Assembly: GCA_910585825.1 (NCBI GenBank)
Contig: CAJUEY010000003.1
Location: forward strand, 62,001-126,000
Direction of reading: 5' to 3'
Length of the DNA: 64,000 nucleotides
From: an uncultured Lachnospiraceae bacterium
GTDB taxonomy: Bacteria; Bacillota; Clostridia; Lachnospirales; Lachnospiraceae
Part shown: piece after piece, positions 34,668 to 44,258 of the stretch
How the letters are laid out: every line of letters begins with the position of its first letter
How positions within the stretch are numbered: position 1 is the first letter of the stretch
Program-made: the position numbers and the translations under genes
The notes under the pieces: generated by a model
Seen by the model: the letters and a program-made list of their open reading frames with translations, nothing else
The model's database searches: none
What the model was told of the DNA's origin: nothing

Positions 34668-36947
34668 TTATGCGCCAAATAAGCTTGCAAGGTAAGACTG
34701 CTGGCTTTGCAGCGTAGCAAGCGCAGATTCCATTGCTGCAAATTTCCTGTAGTAGGAATCCTCTATATCCTTCAGTTTCTCTTCCCATTTGCTGATTGTT
34801 TTTGTATAATCGCTATACTCTCTTGCCATTTCTTTGTCATTGTATACAACATTGAAACTACTAAGAGTCGTAGAGCTCATTTTCTTATTGATGCTATCGT
34901 ATACGCCGCTTGTCAGCTGTTTCATAAATTCAACAACGGCATCCGGATCATTCGTCAAAGCCGCCATAAGCTTATCTGTATTACCCGAGGTTAAAATATC
35001 ATCAGAATCTCCGTCAATATGGAATGCATTCTGCTCGTTATCAGCCGAATTCAAAACTCCAAGGGTATGAATCCCAAAACTGGAAAGGCTGTAATTCTTT
35101 CCGTTAATATTATAAGATTTCAGCATTGCTGACGTCATTCCATTTAAAAGGCTGCCTAATGTATCATCCCGGCGAAGGAGAGAATCTTTGATCTTCTTCT
35201 CCCACTCTTCAATCTCCGAATCGCTCATCGCATCCTTCTCTTCGCTTGTCAGCGGCTCATAGCCTCTGGAAGAACCGGCATTATACAGCTTTGTCATTTC
35301 ATTGATTAATTCATTGTAATCTTTTAAAATGCCCTTAATCTTATCATAAAGTCCCTGGGTATTATTTGCAATAGTAACTGTTATCTCATCATTTCCGGTC
35401 TCTGCCAGTGCATTGATCGTCAATCCGTTCACTGTCAGCTGATTCGTGGTAGAAGTATAGGAAGCTCCGTTTACTTCAATCAAAGCATCCTGACCATTTA
35501 CACGGGTTGCGCCCTTGCTGTATTCTACAGAAATAGATCCGTCCAGAACGCCAACTGCATTTGTGATCTTAGCCGTTACATTTTCTGCAGTGAAAGCTGC
35601 ATTATCTAACAATGCATGATCGCTTAATGTTTTCTGTGCAGCGTTAATCTCATCCTGCAGATCGTTTACCAGAGTGTCCAATGTGCCGTTCACAAATGCA
35701 CCCTGCACCGCAGCAATCTGATCCGCATTTGCCTGTACGCCGTTCTCATCCGCCACTTCATATGCACTCATTGTTGCAAGGGCATTTTTATATTCGCTTA
35801 CTTTGCTTTCATCCACAACAGTTAATATCACCTTAGTGCCGTCTGCATTTGTCTTTTCTACTTCTTTGGTGAAACCTGCTTTTTTCTCAAGATCCTGCAG
35901 CCTTGTAGATGCTTCTGTCAGAGTGATGCCTTTTGCATCCAATTGATCCTGAGTAAAGTTCTCTTTGCTGTCATTTCGAATCGTATATGTACCGTCTTTT
36001 AACTTGTCATAGAGATTTCCGTCCGCATCCACATAAACATTTGTTAAGCTCTTTTCATTTAACAGGTTATGCAGCTCCTGATTCTCCTGAGAAGAAAGTT
36101 TGGAAAGATTATTCTGCTGTACATCTTGTACTGTCTTATAAGCATTCGCATATCTGATTTCTGCTGAATTATTAGTAATCGTAGCCGGAGCCTTGCGCAC
36201 TTCTTCAAGTATAGCTGCGATTTTGCTTTCTGTTGCTGCAGCATCGTAATTGCCGGATGCGTCATATACCGCATAAGCTTCCCACTGCTTATACATTTCC
36301 GTATCTGCTGTAGAAGCTACACTGAGGCCTAATTTATTCAAAGCCGCTGCACCATCTGTATCGCTTCCGGTCAATGAAAAATCACTGTCCTTACCGGTTT
36401 TTGCAGATGCCACATAAATACGATGATGTGTTGCATCATAGCTTGCTTTTACACCGGCGCCGTTTAAAGATTTTACAAAGTCAGATATTGTTGTATCGCT
36501 GTTCACTGCAATATCTGTTGTCTTGCCGTCTACATTGACACTGATCGTACCGTCTCCGCCGGTATATCCTAAATCCGATAATTTACTGCTCTCTGAAATT
36601 TTACTTCCCAGATCTGCGCCGGTCAGATAACCGCTTCTTGCAACCTGCTGAATTTTTACGGAATAGCTTCCGTTAATTGCTGACGAAGATACGCTGACGG
36701 TTGCTTTTGTGGAATCCGAAACAGTTGCCGATCGGATGTTATATGCTGCTGAATATCTCAAACTGGTAAGTTTGCTGTAAAAAGCAGAAACTTTACTGTT
36801 TAAAGATTTCCATGCATTCTGCTTCCAAGACAGTTTTGTCTGTGCTTTTGTGTATTTCTGTGTCTTTACACGATATGCGGATACCAATTCTGAAATTAAT
36901 GCTTCCGTATCCAAACCTGAATTCATTCCTGTAATTCTAATGGGCAT
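34668..36947 (-). CDS. fliD: filament cap protein FliD (HAP2)
   Basis: The protein has 759 residues. The N-terminal MPIRITGMNSGLDTEALISE and the C-terminal YRKFAAMESALATLQSQQSY are typical of FliD; the intermediate GLTINALAETGNDEITVTIA is the hook_IN-type segment near the D1 domain. It is longer than the usual 450-600 residues: residues about 210-450 form a large helical and repetitive insertion (many YANAY-, DLEKKA-type helices), probably outer domains exposed at the filament tip. It is exported and caps the filament, guiding flagellin addition. GGAGG precedes the ATG. fliS follows in the same direction. Confidence 0.93.
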   Translation of the reverse strand: MPIRITGMNSGLDTEALISELVSAYRVKTQKYTKAQTKLSWKQNAWKSLNSKVSAFYSKLTSLRYSAAYNIRSATVSDSTKATVSVSSSAINGSYSVKIQQVARSGYLTGADLGSKISESSKLSDLGYTGGDGTISVNVDGKTTDIAVNSDTTISDFVKSLNGAGVKASYDATHHRIYVASAKTGKDSDFSLTGSDTDGAAALNKLGLSVASTADTEMYKQWEAYAVYDASGNYDAAATESKIAAILEEVRKAPATITNNSAEIRYANAYKTVQDVQQNNLSKLSSQENQELHNLLNEKSLTNVYVDADGNLYDKLKDGTYTIRNDSKENFTQDQLDAKGITLTEASTRLQDLEKKAGFTKEVEKTNADGTKVILTVVDESKVSEYKNALATMSAYEVADENGVQANADQIAAVQGAFVNGTLDTLVNDLQDEINAAQKTLSDHALLDNAAFTAENVTAKITNAVGVLDGSISVEYSKGATRVNGQDALIEVNGASYTSTTNQLTVNGLTINALAETGNDEITVTIANNTQGLYDKIKGILKDYNELINEMTKLYNAGSSRGYEPLTSEEKDAMSDSEIEEWEKKIKDSLLRRDDTLGSLLNGMTSAMLKSYNINGKNYSLSSFGIHTLGVLNSADNEQNAFHIDGDSDDILTSGNTDKLMAALTNDPDAVVEFMKQLTSGVYDSINKKMSSTTLSSFNVVYNDKEMAREYSDYTKTISKWEEKLKDIEDSYYRKFAAMESALATLQSQQSYLASLFGA

Positions 36948-36958
36948 GTGATTTCCTC

Positions 36959-37378
36959 CTATCTCTTTTCATCTACCATAAGTCCTGCCATTTCCCATAC
37001 TTTTGCAATCATATCCAGCATCTGCTCCGGCGGATATTCTTTGAGGACTTCTTTGGTGTCTTTGTCAACAATTTTAATCGTAATACGATTTGTTCTGTCA
37101 TGAACTCCGAAAACAGCCTCGGAATTCTTAGAATTGCGCTTGATCTCTTCTGCTGTTTTCCTTAAAACCTCTGTTCCGGCGCCTTTTATAATACCGCCGT
37201 TTTCGCTGCTCCTCGCCAGACTCTCCTCCGAGATCACTGTTGTTCCTGCATTTTTCCTGACGGATACAGGTTCCGCCACACTGCCTGTTAAATTTTCAGG
37301 CGCCTCGTTTGTCGTTTCTGCTCCTGGCACGCTTCCCTGATATGCCATTTGCTGATTTAATACTGATTGAATTGCCAC
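36959..37378 (-). CDS. flaG: FlaG-family protein
   Basis: This 139-residue protein starts with GTG after GGAGG. The C-terminal half shows the FlaG pattern: ITIKIVDKDTKEVLKEYPPE then MLDMIAKVWEMAGLMVDEKR. The N-terminal half is low-complexity and likely unfolded. FlaG proteins influence filament length, and their genes stand next to fliD in many species, as here. A sigma-28-like promoter lies about 60 bp upstream. Confidence 0.85.
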   Translation of the reverse strand: MAIQSVLNQQMAYQGSVPGAETTNEAPENLTGSVAEPVSVRKNAGTTVISEESLARSSENGGIIKGAGTEVLRKTAEEIKRNSKNSEAVFGVHDRTNRITIKIVDKDTKEVLKEYPPEQMLDMIAKVWEMAGLMVDEKR

Positions 37379-37434
37379 TTCTAACCACCTCCATGTGATT
37401 GTACTAAATGAAACCGCCTACATACTTTGTATAT

Positions 37435-37462
37435 ATATCGGTCAATATCTTCAAAATGCTTA
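37435..37462 (-). promoter_or_regulatory. possible sigma-28 promoter for flaG-fliD
   Basis: On the minus strand TAAG is followed after 16 bases by ACCGATAT. The -10 box is good, but the -35 box has one mismatch and the gap is one base long. It overlaps the end of csrA, which would allow flaG-fliD-fliS to be transcribed independently. Confidence 0.5.
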
Positions 37463-37675
37463 GAGCAGTTTCTTCAGCGCATCCATTCCATCCGGATGAA
37501 TTGCCGCTTTGTTTTCATCCTCAATCTGAAGATATACTTCTTTCCGATAAATAGGCACTTCTTTGGGCGCTGTAATACCGATTTTGATCTGATCTCCCCG
37601 AATTTCAAGTATCGTGACCTCTATATTATTATTTAGTACGAGAGACTCTCCTTTTCGTCTGGTTAGTGCCAGCAT
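37460..37675 (-). CDS. csrA: CsrA translational regulator
   Basis: This 71-residue RNA-binding protein starts MLALTRRKGESLVLNNNIEV and has IKIGITAPKEVPIYRKEVY, matching CsrA/RsmA. It acts as a dimer, binding GGA motifs in leaders and blocking ribosome access. fliW precedes it with only two bases between stop and start. The two flagellin leaders in this window carry suitable hairpins, so flagellin mRNA is the obvious target. Confidence 0.95.
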   Translation of the reverse strand: MLALTRRKGESLVLNNNIEVTILEIRGDQIKIGITAPKEVPIYRKEVYLQIEDENKAAIHPDGMDALKKLL

Positions 37676-37677
37676 AT

Positions 37678-38139
37678 CTATTCACCCACCTTCTTTTTTC
37701 CGTCCTTGATCAAATCATATATTTTATATCTGACTGCATAATCATCTTCTACAATCAGCTGGCATCCTTTGTTGGTATCTGTGTTAATTACAATCGGCGC
37801 TTTTAAATTCACAGATATGTCTTCAATATTCCTGGGAACCGTTACTGTAACAAGAACGTATGTGTTTTCCGGCGTCAATGTTCCGAGACTTTCTAACAAT
37901 TCATTGTCCACAGTCGGATTATAATCCGGCAAAAGATCTGCCGGTACGGCTGCCGGTATGGCAATATCTCCATCATCCATAGACTGCAGCCACATGATCA
38001 CAGATTTCTCCTCACGGTCCGCATCGAAGATTAAGGTGAAATGTCTCAATTCCGGAAATCCGATGATTCCCTGATCTATTTGAATGATTTTTTCATCCTC
38101 AATCTCTATTTCCCCAAATAATCTTGTCTTTGCTTTCAT
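37678..38139 (-). CDS. fliW: flagellar assembly factor FliW
   Basis: The protein has 153 residues. KTRLFGEIEIEDEKIIQIDQ and GIIGFPELRHFTLI are the FliW signature. FliW binds newly made flagellin or, when flagellin has been exported, CsrA; binding CsrA relieves repression of flagellin translation. It lies directly upstream of csrA and downstream of flgL. GAGGA stands before the ATG. Confidence 0.95.
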   Translation of the reverse strand: MKAKTRLFGEIEIEDEKIIQIDQGIIGFPELRHFTLIFDADREEKSVIMWLQSMDDGDIAIPAAVPADLLPDYNPTVDNELLESLGTLTPENTYVLVTVTVPRNIEDISVNLKAPIVINTDTNKGCQLIVEDDYAVRYKIYDLIKDGKKKVGE

Positions 38140-38153
38140 GATTTATCCTCGCT

Positions 38154-39689
38154 TTAAATATAATCTAATAAAGTCTGTTTCTCAATCTTGCCCGCCGCTA
38201 AAAGAGATGCCTGATATGCATTAAAAGCTGCCGTATATTCAATAATAATATCTGAAATTTCCTTATCTTCATTGCAGGATTTCAATTCTTCCTGCGTCAG
38301 CTGCAGATTGCTGATTCTGACCTCCGTCATCTCCAGCTGGTCGCCTCTTGCACCGACTTCCGTATAGGCAATATTCAGTTTCTCAAGATATTTGTCAAAC
38401 TTGCCGATTCCCGCACTGTAAAGCTCGGTCAGGCGGCTGTCTGCATAATCTGCTTCTTTCTGCGCTGCTGCCAGCCACTTCTCAATCTGTTCTTTGCAGT
38501 CGGCATACTGTGCCTCGTTCTTCATTTCTTTCAGGCGGTCTACTTTATCGTTAGCATTGATTGCAGCCTGAACCGCATCCATAAGCTCCACGACATCCTG
38601 ATAAATGTTCATATCAAAAACTTCGTCCGCCTGTAAATTAACCGTCAGCGTCTGATTCAGAGAAACGATATAATTGATATCTTCATAAATCTTGTTGCCG
38701 TTTGCGTCAAACTTCGTATATTCAATCGGATTTTTCTCATCGCTGATATCGGTGCAGTTATAATAATATTCCGGCCGAAGTTCTCCTTTGTCAAATCCAG
38801 TCTTCTGATAATCAATTTCAATGGAGGCGCGGCTTGATTTCAGCTCTTTGGCAATCTCACTGCCGAGAATCACTTCTCCGGTATTCTGAATAACGATAAT
38901 TTCATTATCACCGATAGATTTACGTCCGTTCGTGCCGTTATCTGCCCATTCCGCTTCTGATGCATATACCGTTGGCGTCGGAAGGGTAATTGCATTTCCG
39001 TCTTTGTCAGCTGCTGTGAGAGTTATCGTATCTCCATCATCAATTTTGTCATATGCAAGACGGATTCTGTCATAATTATCTTTGGCAATATAATTCTCTT
39101 CCGAAACTCTGTTCAGTTCTGTCAGATCGGTTACTTCCGCGGGAGTAGTCGGAACATCTACAGAGCCGCTGAAATATGCATATTCGTCAATATCTTTATA
39201 AGTAAATTTCTGAGTGATCTGATAAGTGGTATCCGCCTCATCTTCTGCAAATGTCAGCTGGGAATTTGTTCTGTATCCGGTAAATACCGTTCTTCCCGCA
39301 TTATCTGCATTTCCTTCGCTGTAAAGCTGCGTCTTTAATGCCGTTAAATTCTTTAATATTGTGTTCCTGTCTTCCGCTGTCAGATAAGAGTTTGTTCCGT
39401 TTACACATTCCGTCTTGACGTCTGTCAGAATCTTATTCATATTCTTAAGCGCTGTTTCCGTTGCCTCCAGCCATGCTTCTGCATCCGGGATATTTTTCTC
39501 ATAATATTGATCAATCTGGCTTAATGTACTCCGCAGCCGCAGCGAACGAATGGCAATGATCGGATTTTCGGACGGCCGCTGAATCTTCTTCTGAGACGAC
39601 ATCTGCAGATTCAATGCGTTGACATTAATTTTATTTCCATTGATATTGGCGCTGGTATTATTGATCATCATGTTATTGGTTATTCGCAT
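38154..39689 (-). CDS. flgL: hook-filament junction protein FlgL (HAP3)
   Basis: The protein has 511 residues. The N-terminal MRITNNMMINNTSANINGNK and SEN-PIIAIRSLRLRSTLSQI-type segment resemble flagellin D0/D1, and the C-terminal YTAAFNAYQASLLAAGKIEK is the matching helix. FlgL lies between FlgK and the filament. The central part is longer than in Salmonella (317 residues), with an outer domain inserted from about residue 140 to 400. The ATG follows AGGAGG. It is preceded by two flgK-type genes. Confidence 0.92.
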   Translation of the reverse strand: MRITNNMMINNTSANINGNKINVNALNLQMSSQKKIQRPSENPIIAIRSLRLRSTLSQIDQYYEKNIPDAEAWLEATETALKNMNKILTDVKTECVNGTNSYLTAEDRNTILKNLTALKTQLYSEGNADNAGRTVFTGYRTNSQLTFAEDEADTTYQITQKFTYKDIDEYAYFSGSVDVPTTPAEVTDLTELNRVSEENYIAKDNYDRIRLAYDKIDDGDTITLTAADKDGNAITLPTPTVYASEAEWADNGTNGRKSIGDNEIIVIQNTGEVILGSEIAKELKSSRASIEIDYQKTGFDKGELRPEYYYNCTDISDEKNPIEYTKFDANGNKIYEDINYIVSLNQTLTVNLQADEVFDMNIYQDVVELMDAVQAAINANDKVDRLKEMKNEAQYADCKEQIEKWLAAAQKEADYADSRLTELYSAGIGKFDKYLEKLNIAYTEVGARGDQLEMTEVRISNLQLTQEELKSCNEDKEISDIIIEYTAAFNAYQASLLAAGKIEKQTLLDYI

Positions 39690-39719
39690 ATCCTAGTCCC
39701 TCCTGTAAGCACAGGTGCA

Positions 39720-41576
39720 TTATACACCTGTTCCGTTAATTAATTTATCGTACATTTCTGACATACACTGAATCATACGGGCTGCCAGATTATATGCATT
39801 CTGGAATTTCACCAGATCCAAAGCCTCTTCATCTTCATCGACTCCGGAAACGGAAAGTCTCTGATTTGTAATCGTATTGGCAATGTCTGTATAATTATCC
39901 ACAAAAGTCTGCGCTCTTTCGGTATCAATAGAAATATCCGAATAAATACAATGCAGGAAATCCTCTGCGCTGCCGCCTCTGAACATCTTCACATCCTTTT
40001 GCAGCGCCAACATGGCGTCTACAATATCATGGGCATCTACTTTATCCTGGTCAATCCAGTTGGACGATGCCGTCGCAAAAATTGCAGAATCTCTGACACT
40101 GGCATTTGCGACATTAAAATTCAGAGCCGTCAGCTGGTAATAACTGTCTGATGTAGATGAAATTACAGAATCTGCGCCTGTTACACCATCCTTGCTGACC
40201 GTATGGTCTTTAAAATCGCATTCGGTGCCGTCGTATCTGGTGGCAATAAAGAAAGCGCCCATTGGATCTCCGTTTAAATCCACTCCTTCTAACTGATAAG
40301 CATTAAACCGACTGGAAAACGCCCGGAGAAACTCGCTCATCTGTCCCATATAGTAAGGTATTCCCATAGTATCTACAGAATCACCTATCTCAGCCCGTTT
40401 TCCAAGAACATCTTTGGCTGTATCGGAATCCAGCATATTCTCCAGTTTAAAAGTATAAGACTCTATATTGCCGTCTGCATCCAGCTTTGCTGTAAATCCG
40501 GTATATTTGTATTCCTTATTCTTAATAGTAATCACGCCTTCATCCGCCATGGTCATGGATTCTACCGTATTCATCGTAGAAGGTTTTATCGTGACATTCG
40601 ACCCTATCGCACTGGTTACTTCACCCTGGAAATTCTCTCCATTGTTACCGTCCCGGATTTCCAACAATGCTCTTAAGGAACCATCCATAGATTTTGCATT
40701 AATATTGAATTTCATTCCGGTATCCGCCCAGACGACCTCATACAGGCCCTCTACGTCAGTCTGGTTTACTTTATTCTCCCTCGGCACGCAGTCCAGCGTC
40801 CGGTATTCAAACGTATCTACCAGTGTCTCACCGTCTAATTTTACGATGTAATTCGTACCGCCTACATACATATCCGGATAATTACTGTTAGTCACAGGTG
40901 ATTCTTCTACCGAAATGGGAACAATTTCTGCCAGTTGATCAATGACCAATGCCCTCTGGTCTCTAAGCTCATTTGCGATGCCGCCCTGCAGCTCAATCGC
41001 GTTGATCTGTTTTGTCAGCGCCGCAATCTTTTCTGCACCGGCATTGATGCTTTCCACCAATGTCTTGATCTGATCATTACAGTCTTTCTGCAGTCTGCTC
41101 AAACCATTGGATACATTCTGAAAATAATTTGTAAAAATCTGAGCCTCACTGATAAAATTCTTACGTCTGTTGTCATCTCCGTCTGCACTGGTCAGCGCTT
41201 TCAACTGGTTAAACATATTGGCAAATATCGTGGAAAATCCCGGATTTGCCGCTCCATCGTCTATATAATAATTCTCAATCTGGTTCAGATAATTCATTTT
41301 TGTTTCATAATGACCCACATACGCCTGATTCTCCCAATATTTCGTATCATAATAGGTATTTCTTGCAGATGTGATGGAAACCGTAGTAACTCCGGCTCCG
41401 GCAGTTCCGTATTTCTGATTCACCCTGAGAGATTCCGCAGCCTGCCGATTTGCAACCTGTTTACTGTATCCTTTTGTCTGTACATTTGATATGTTATTGC
41501 CTGTAGTATTAATAGCCGCCTGAAATGAATTTACTGCAGAAGCCGCTATATTTAATCCAAAAAATGTTGATGGCAT
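39720..41576 (-). CDS. flgK: hook-associated protein FlgK (HAP1), copy 2
   Basis: This 618-residue protein starts MPSTFFGLNIAASAVNSFQA and has INTTGNNISNVQTKGYSKQV, the FlgK N-terminal signature, and DLVKFQNAYNLAARMIQCMS near the C-terminus. It joins hook and filament. I start at the ATG at 41576 with GAGGTG eight bases upstream; the TTG at 41582 is less likely. It sits between another flgK-type gene and flgL. Sequence similarity between the two FlgK proteins is confined mainly to the ends. Confidence 0.9.
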   Translation of the reverse strand: MPSTFFGLNIAASAVNSFQAAINTTGNNISNVQTKGYSKQVANRQAAESLRVNQKYGTAGAGVTTVSITSARNTYYDTKYWENQAYVGHYETKMNYLNQIENYYIDDGAANPGFSTIFANMFNQLKALTSADGDDNRRKNFISEAQIFTNYFQNVSNGLSRLQKDCNDQIKTLVESINAGAEKIAALTKQINAIELQGGIANELRDQRALVIDQLAEIVPISVEESPVTNSNYPDMYVGGTNYIVKLDGETLVDTFEYRTLDCVPRENKVNQTDVEGLYEVVWADTGMKFNINAKSMDGSLRALLEIRDGNNGENFQGEVTSAIGSNVTIKPSTMNTVESMTMADEGVITIKNKEYKYTGFTAKLDADGNIESYTFKLENMLDSDTAKDVLGKRAEIGDSVDTMGIPYYMGQMSEFLRAFSSRFNAYQLEGVDLNGDPMGAFFIATRYDGTECDFKDHTVSKDGVTGADSVISSTSDSYYQLTALNFNVANASVRDSAIFATASSNWIDQDKVDAHDIVDAMLALQKDVKMFRGGSAEDFLHCIYSDISIDTERAQTFVDNYTDIANTITNQRLSVSGVDEDEEALDLVKFQNAYNLAARMIQCMSEMYDKLINGTGV

Positions 41577-41594
41577 ATCCAATCACCTCTTCCT

Positions 41595-43340
41595 TTAACC
41601 CATTCGATATATTATTGTTTCTATCATTTCATCAATTACATTTATAAAACGACTGGATGCATTGTATGCATTCTGGAACTTGATCATATTAGTCATCTCC
41701 TCATCGGAAGATACGCCGATTACCTGCTGTCTTGAATTGTCAGTTGCCAATGCCGTACCTTCCAGTCCGGCCGCCGTCGAACCAAACACATCTCCCAGCG
41801 TCGCCAGCTCTCCAATCATTTTGCTGTAAAACTCTCCAAATGTACAGGGAGTTGTATCATGAGGACTTAAAAACATTGTGTCTTCATCCCATATAGCCGC
41901 AAGAGCCTCACCCAGACTGTGAGCTACCGGAAGTTCGCCCGGTTTTCCGTTCTGGGTATATGCCGGAAGAAGGGACTCGCTCTCCAAAAGCGCAGGATTC
42001 ACTTTTATGCCCCCAATTGTATATTGCAGCGCTCTGTCCGTTTTATCTTCCTGATTGTATACATAATAGGTATTTCCGTCATCTCCCTTCACTGTCGTAT
42101 ACCGGGAGCATCCGGTTCTCACAAACAACTCCTGCGGCGGCAGTTTTTCATCGGAACCGACGCAGCAGTTTTTGGCATCCAAAATTAATGTTCCCGCATC
42201 GTAAGATACACGGTTACCGTTTTCATCCACTCCTGTAATTGCAGCATCAGACGCTATATTCGGGGCAAACAGATCATTGATCTTCGTAACAATCGTATGA
42301 ACCAGCATATCCACTTCAGCCTCTATGTTCATCATTACGGAATTTCCCAGCGTATCATCATATTCTTTCAGCGAAACACCATCCAGATCCAGATAATTTG
42401 CATACTTTTCTCCTCTGGCAAAAACCAGAGCCTTTAATTTGCCAATATCATTTTTGTTGGCAGTGGAGATTTCTTCTTTGATGTCATATACTTTATAGTG
42501 CTCTCCTTTTGCCTCGTCCGTCAAATGAGTCCAATACGGCGTAATAAATCCGGTTTCCTTGTCTGTGCTCTTTCCTATTTCATATACGTGCATCTCATCT
42601 ACAAAAGCAACATTTTCAAAACTGACTTTAACAATTCCGTTTGCCAGTTCTTTATATGTAATATCCCCGTATGCAGCCAGCTCATCCAACGCAAGATCCC
42701 TCTGATCCCGAAGATCCATTGCCGTTTCTACTCCGCCCGCCTCAATTTTCATAATCTGGAGATTTAAATCCCGAATGGTAGCTCCCAGATCATTGATATC
42801 GTCAATTGCATCTGAAATCTGCCTGTTTAGATTTGACTGGTATCTCTTCAGCCCGTTATATACTGCCTTTGATCTTGTCTCAAATAAACTGGCTTTCTGA
42901 ATAACCAGATTCTGATTGATTCTGTCAGAGGGATCCTTTGCAAATTCCTGAAACGCAGCCCAAAGACCCGTTTCTCCCAGCAAAGATTCCTGAAATGACA
43001 TGCCCTCCAACTCCTGAAACAATGTATACACTTCATCAATTGCCTCATAGGTTGTAGAATAAAACCCCGAACGCCCTGTCTGCGTCCGGAATGTCTTATC
43101 TAAAAAGATATCTCTTGCGTGTACCACATCACCGATGGCCACGCCAAGCCCCGACTGCGCCGGACCGATCGCAGGCGTTCTTTTAAATGTATCGTAATGT
43201 CTGTCTTCCTGTAAAACTCTTTGGCGAACATATCCCTGGGTGTCTACGTTCGCAAAGTTATTGGCTGTTGCGTTTAACGCGTTCTGACTTGTTTTCAGCC
43301 CGGATTCTCCAATAAATAAACTTCCCATTGAATTGGCCAT
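41595..43340 (-). CDS. flgK: hook-associated protein FlgK (HAP1), copy 1
   Basis: The protein has 581 residues. MANSMGSLFIGESGLKTSQN and LNATANNFANVDTQGYVRQR are FlgK/hook-basal-type N-terminal motifs; NMIKFQNAYNASSRFINVID is the C-terminal partner. It differs clearly from copy 2 in the centre. Two successive flgK-type genes suggest either two forms of the junction ring or one specialised protein. GGGAGG precedes the ATG. flgN lies just upstream. Confidence 0.9.
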   Translation of the reverse strand: MANSMGSLFIGESGLKTSQNALNATANNFANVDTQGYVRQRVLQEDRHYDTFKRTPAIGPAQSGLGVAIGDVVHARDIFLDKTFRTQTGRSGFYSTTYEAIDEVYTLFQELEGMSFQESLLGETGLWAAFQEFAKDPSDRINQNLVIQKASLFETRSKAVYNGLKRYQSNLNRQISDAIDDINDLGATIRDLNLQIMKIEAGGVETAMDLRDQRDLALDELAAYGDITYKELANGIVKVSFENVAFVDEMHVYEIGKSTDKETGFITPYWTHLTDEAKGEHYKVYDIKEEISTANKNDIGKLKALVFARGEKYANYLDLDGVSLKEYDDTLGNSVMMNIEAEVDMLVHTIVTKINDLFAPNIASDAAITGVDENGNRVSYDAGTLILDAKNCCVGSDEKLPPQELFVRTGCSRYTTVKGDDGNTYYVYNQEDKTDRALQYTIGGIKVNPALLESESLLPAYTQNGKPGELPVAHSLGEALAAIWDEDTMFLSPHDTTPCTFGEFYSKMIGELATLGDVFGSTAAGLEGTALATDNSRQQVIGVSSDEEMTNMIKFQNAYNASSRFINVIDEMIETIIYRMG

Positions 43341-43362
43341 GATTCTTCCTCCCTGTCATCCT

Positions 43363-43875
43363 CTATTGCTTTGCATCAAACCCGCTGCTTCCCAGCAGAT
43401 CTCCTGTGTTTTGGGCATCCTTATCGTAATTTGCTGTCTCGGGTGCCTGCCGCATACTTTTAAACAAGGTGAGATCGAATTCTACCATTTCAAGCGCCTG
43501 ATTTAAAAGAGTTTCATTCTTCTTATTCCACTCCTGCATCTGACCGCCGGTGGTTAAAAGCTTTGCCCGGACTTTAGAGAGCCGCTCCTGTTCCTTCGGC
43601 TGCTGCTCCAAATATCCGATCAGCTTTGTAATAGTCATCTCTCCAAAATCTTTCCCAAGTACATCTGCCATATCTTTTAATACGGAGTCTCTGCGGATAT
43701 CCAGATTCCGAAGATTGCTGGAAACCTCCTGCTCCTCTCCTGTAATGCGTTCCAAAGCACCTATGTCCGCCTTAATAATCGCATCTTTTTTATTCTTTGA
43801 TAACTCCACAAGCTTTTCATACTGAACGTTTTCTTCTTCTAAGACTTCTACAAGACTATCCATTAAACTGGCCAC
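43363..43875 (-). CDS. flgN: FlgN-family export chaperone
   Basis: This 170-residue helical protein has LMDSLVEVLEEENVQYEKLV and IKADIGALERITGEEQEVSS, characteristic of FlgN, which binds FlgK and FlgL in the cytoplasm before export. I use the GTG at 43875 with GAGG eight bases upstream; TTG at 43881 and ATG at 43863 are the alternatives. Its place between flgM and flgK is the usual one in Firmicutes. The last 20 residues are low-complexity. Confidence 0.85.
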   Translation of the reverse strand: MASLMDSLVEVLEEENVQYEKLVELSKNKKDAIIKADIGALERITGEEQEVSSNLRNLDIRRDSVLKDMADVLGKDFGEMTITKLIGYLEQQPKEQERLSKVRAKLLTTGGQMQEWNKKNETLLNQALEMVEFDLTLFKSMRQAPETANYDKDAQNTGDLLGSSGFDAKQ

Positions 43876-43901
43876 TGGCAATTCCTCACTTCTTAATGCA
43901 C

Positions 43902-44183
43902 TTATTTCTGCAGAGCGTTGTATTTCTCTAACAGTTTGCTGGCAAAATCTCCAGAATCAACTTTGTAATTTCCTGATTCCACTCTTGATTTCAAATTAGC
44001 GACTTTATCTTCCCTGATATCTGAAGCTTCTGCTACTGCCTGCTTTGCGATCTGATAATCATAACCGGCCCGCGAAATCGTCACTTCGTCCCGTCCGGCT
44101 GTCATACCTGATACTTTCTGTGTTTTTCCTGACTTACTGCCCTGATATAATTGTGCAACCTGATTATAAGCCTCTATACGCAT
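43902..44183 (-). CDS. flgM: anti-sigma-28 factor FlgM
   Basis: The protein has 93 residues. MRIEAYNQVAQLYQGS and the C-terminal half (REDKVANLKSRVESGNYKVD, then FASKLLEKYNALQK) follow the FlgM family. FlgM holds sigma-28 inactive until it is exported through a finished hook. I use the ATG at 44183 with AAGGAG eight bases upstream; an open frame to 44240 adds unrelated hydrophobic residues. A sigma-28-like promoter lies about 80 bp upstream, inside the HAD gene. Confidence 0.9.
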   Translation of the reverse strand: MRIEAYNQVAQLYQGSKSGKTQKVSGMTAGRDEVTISRAGYDYQIAKQAVAEASDIREDKVANLKSRVESGNYKVDSGDFASKLLEKYNALQK

Positions 44184-44258
44184 GACAGCATCTCCTTTCT
44201 TCCCTGAATCTATGATAAGAATAAATGTTATTTTAAGCATCTATCCTTTGCTCTTACA

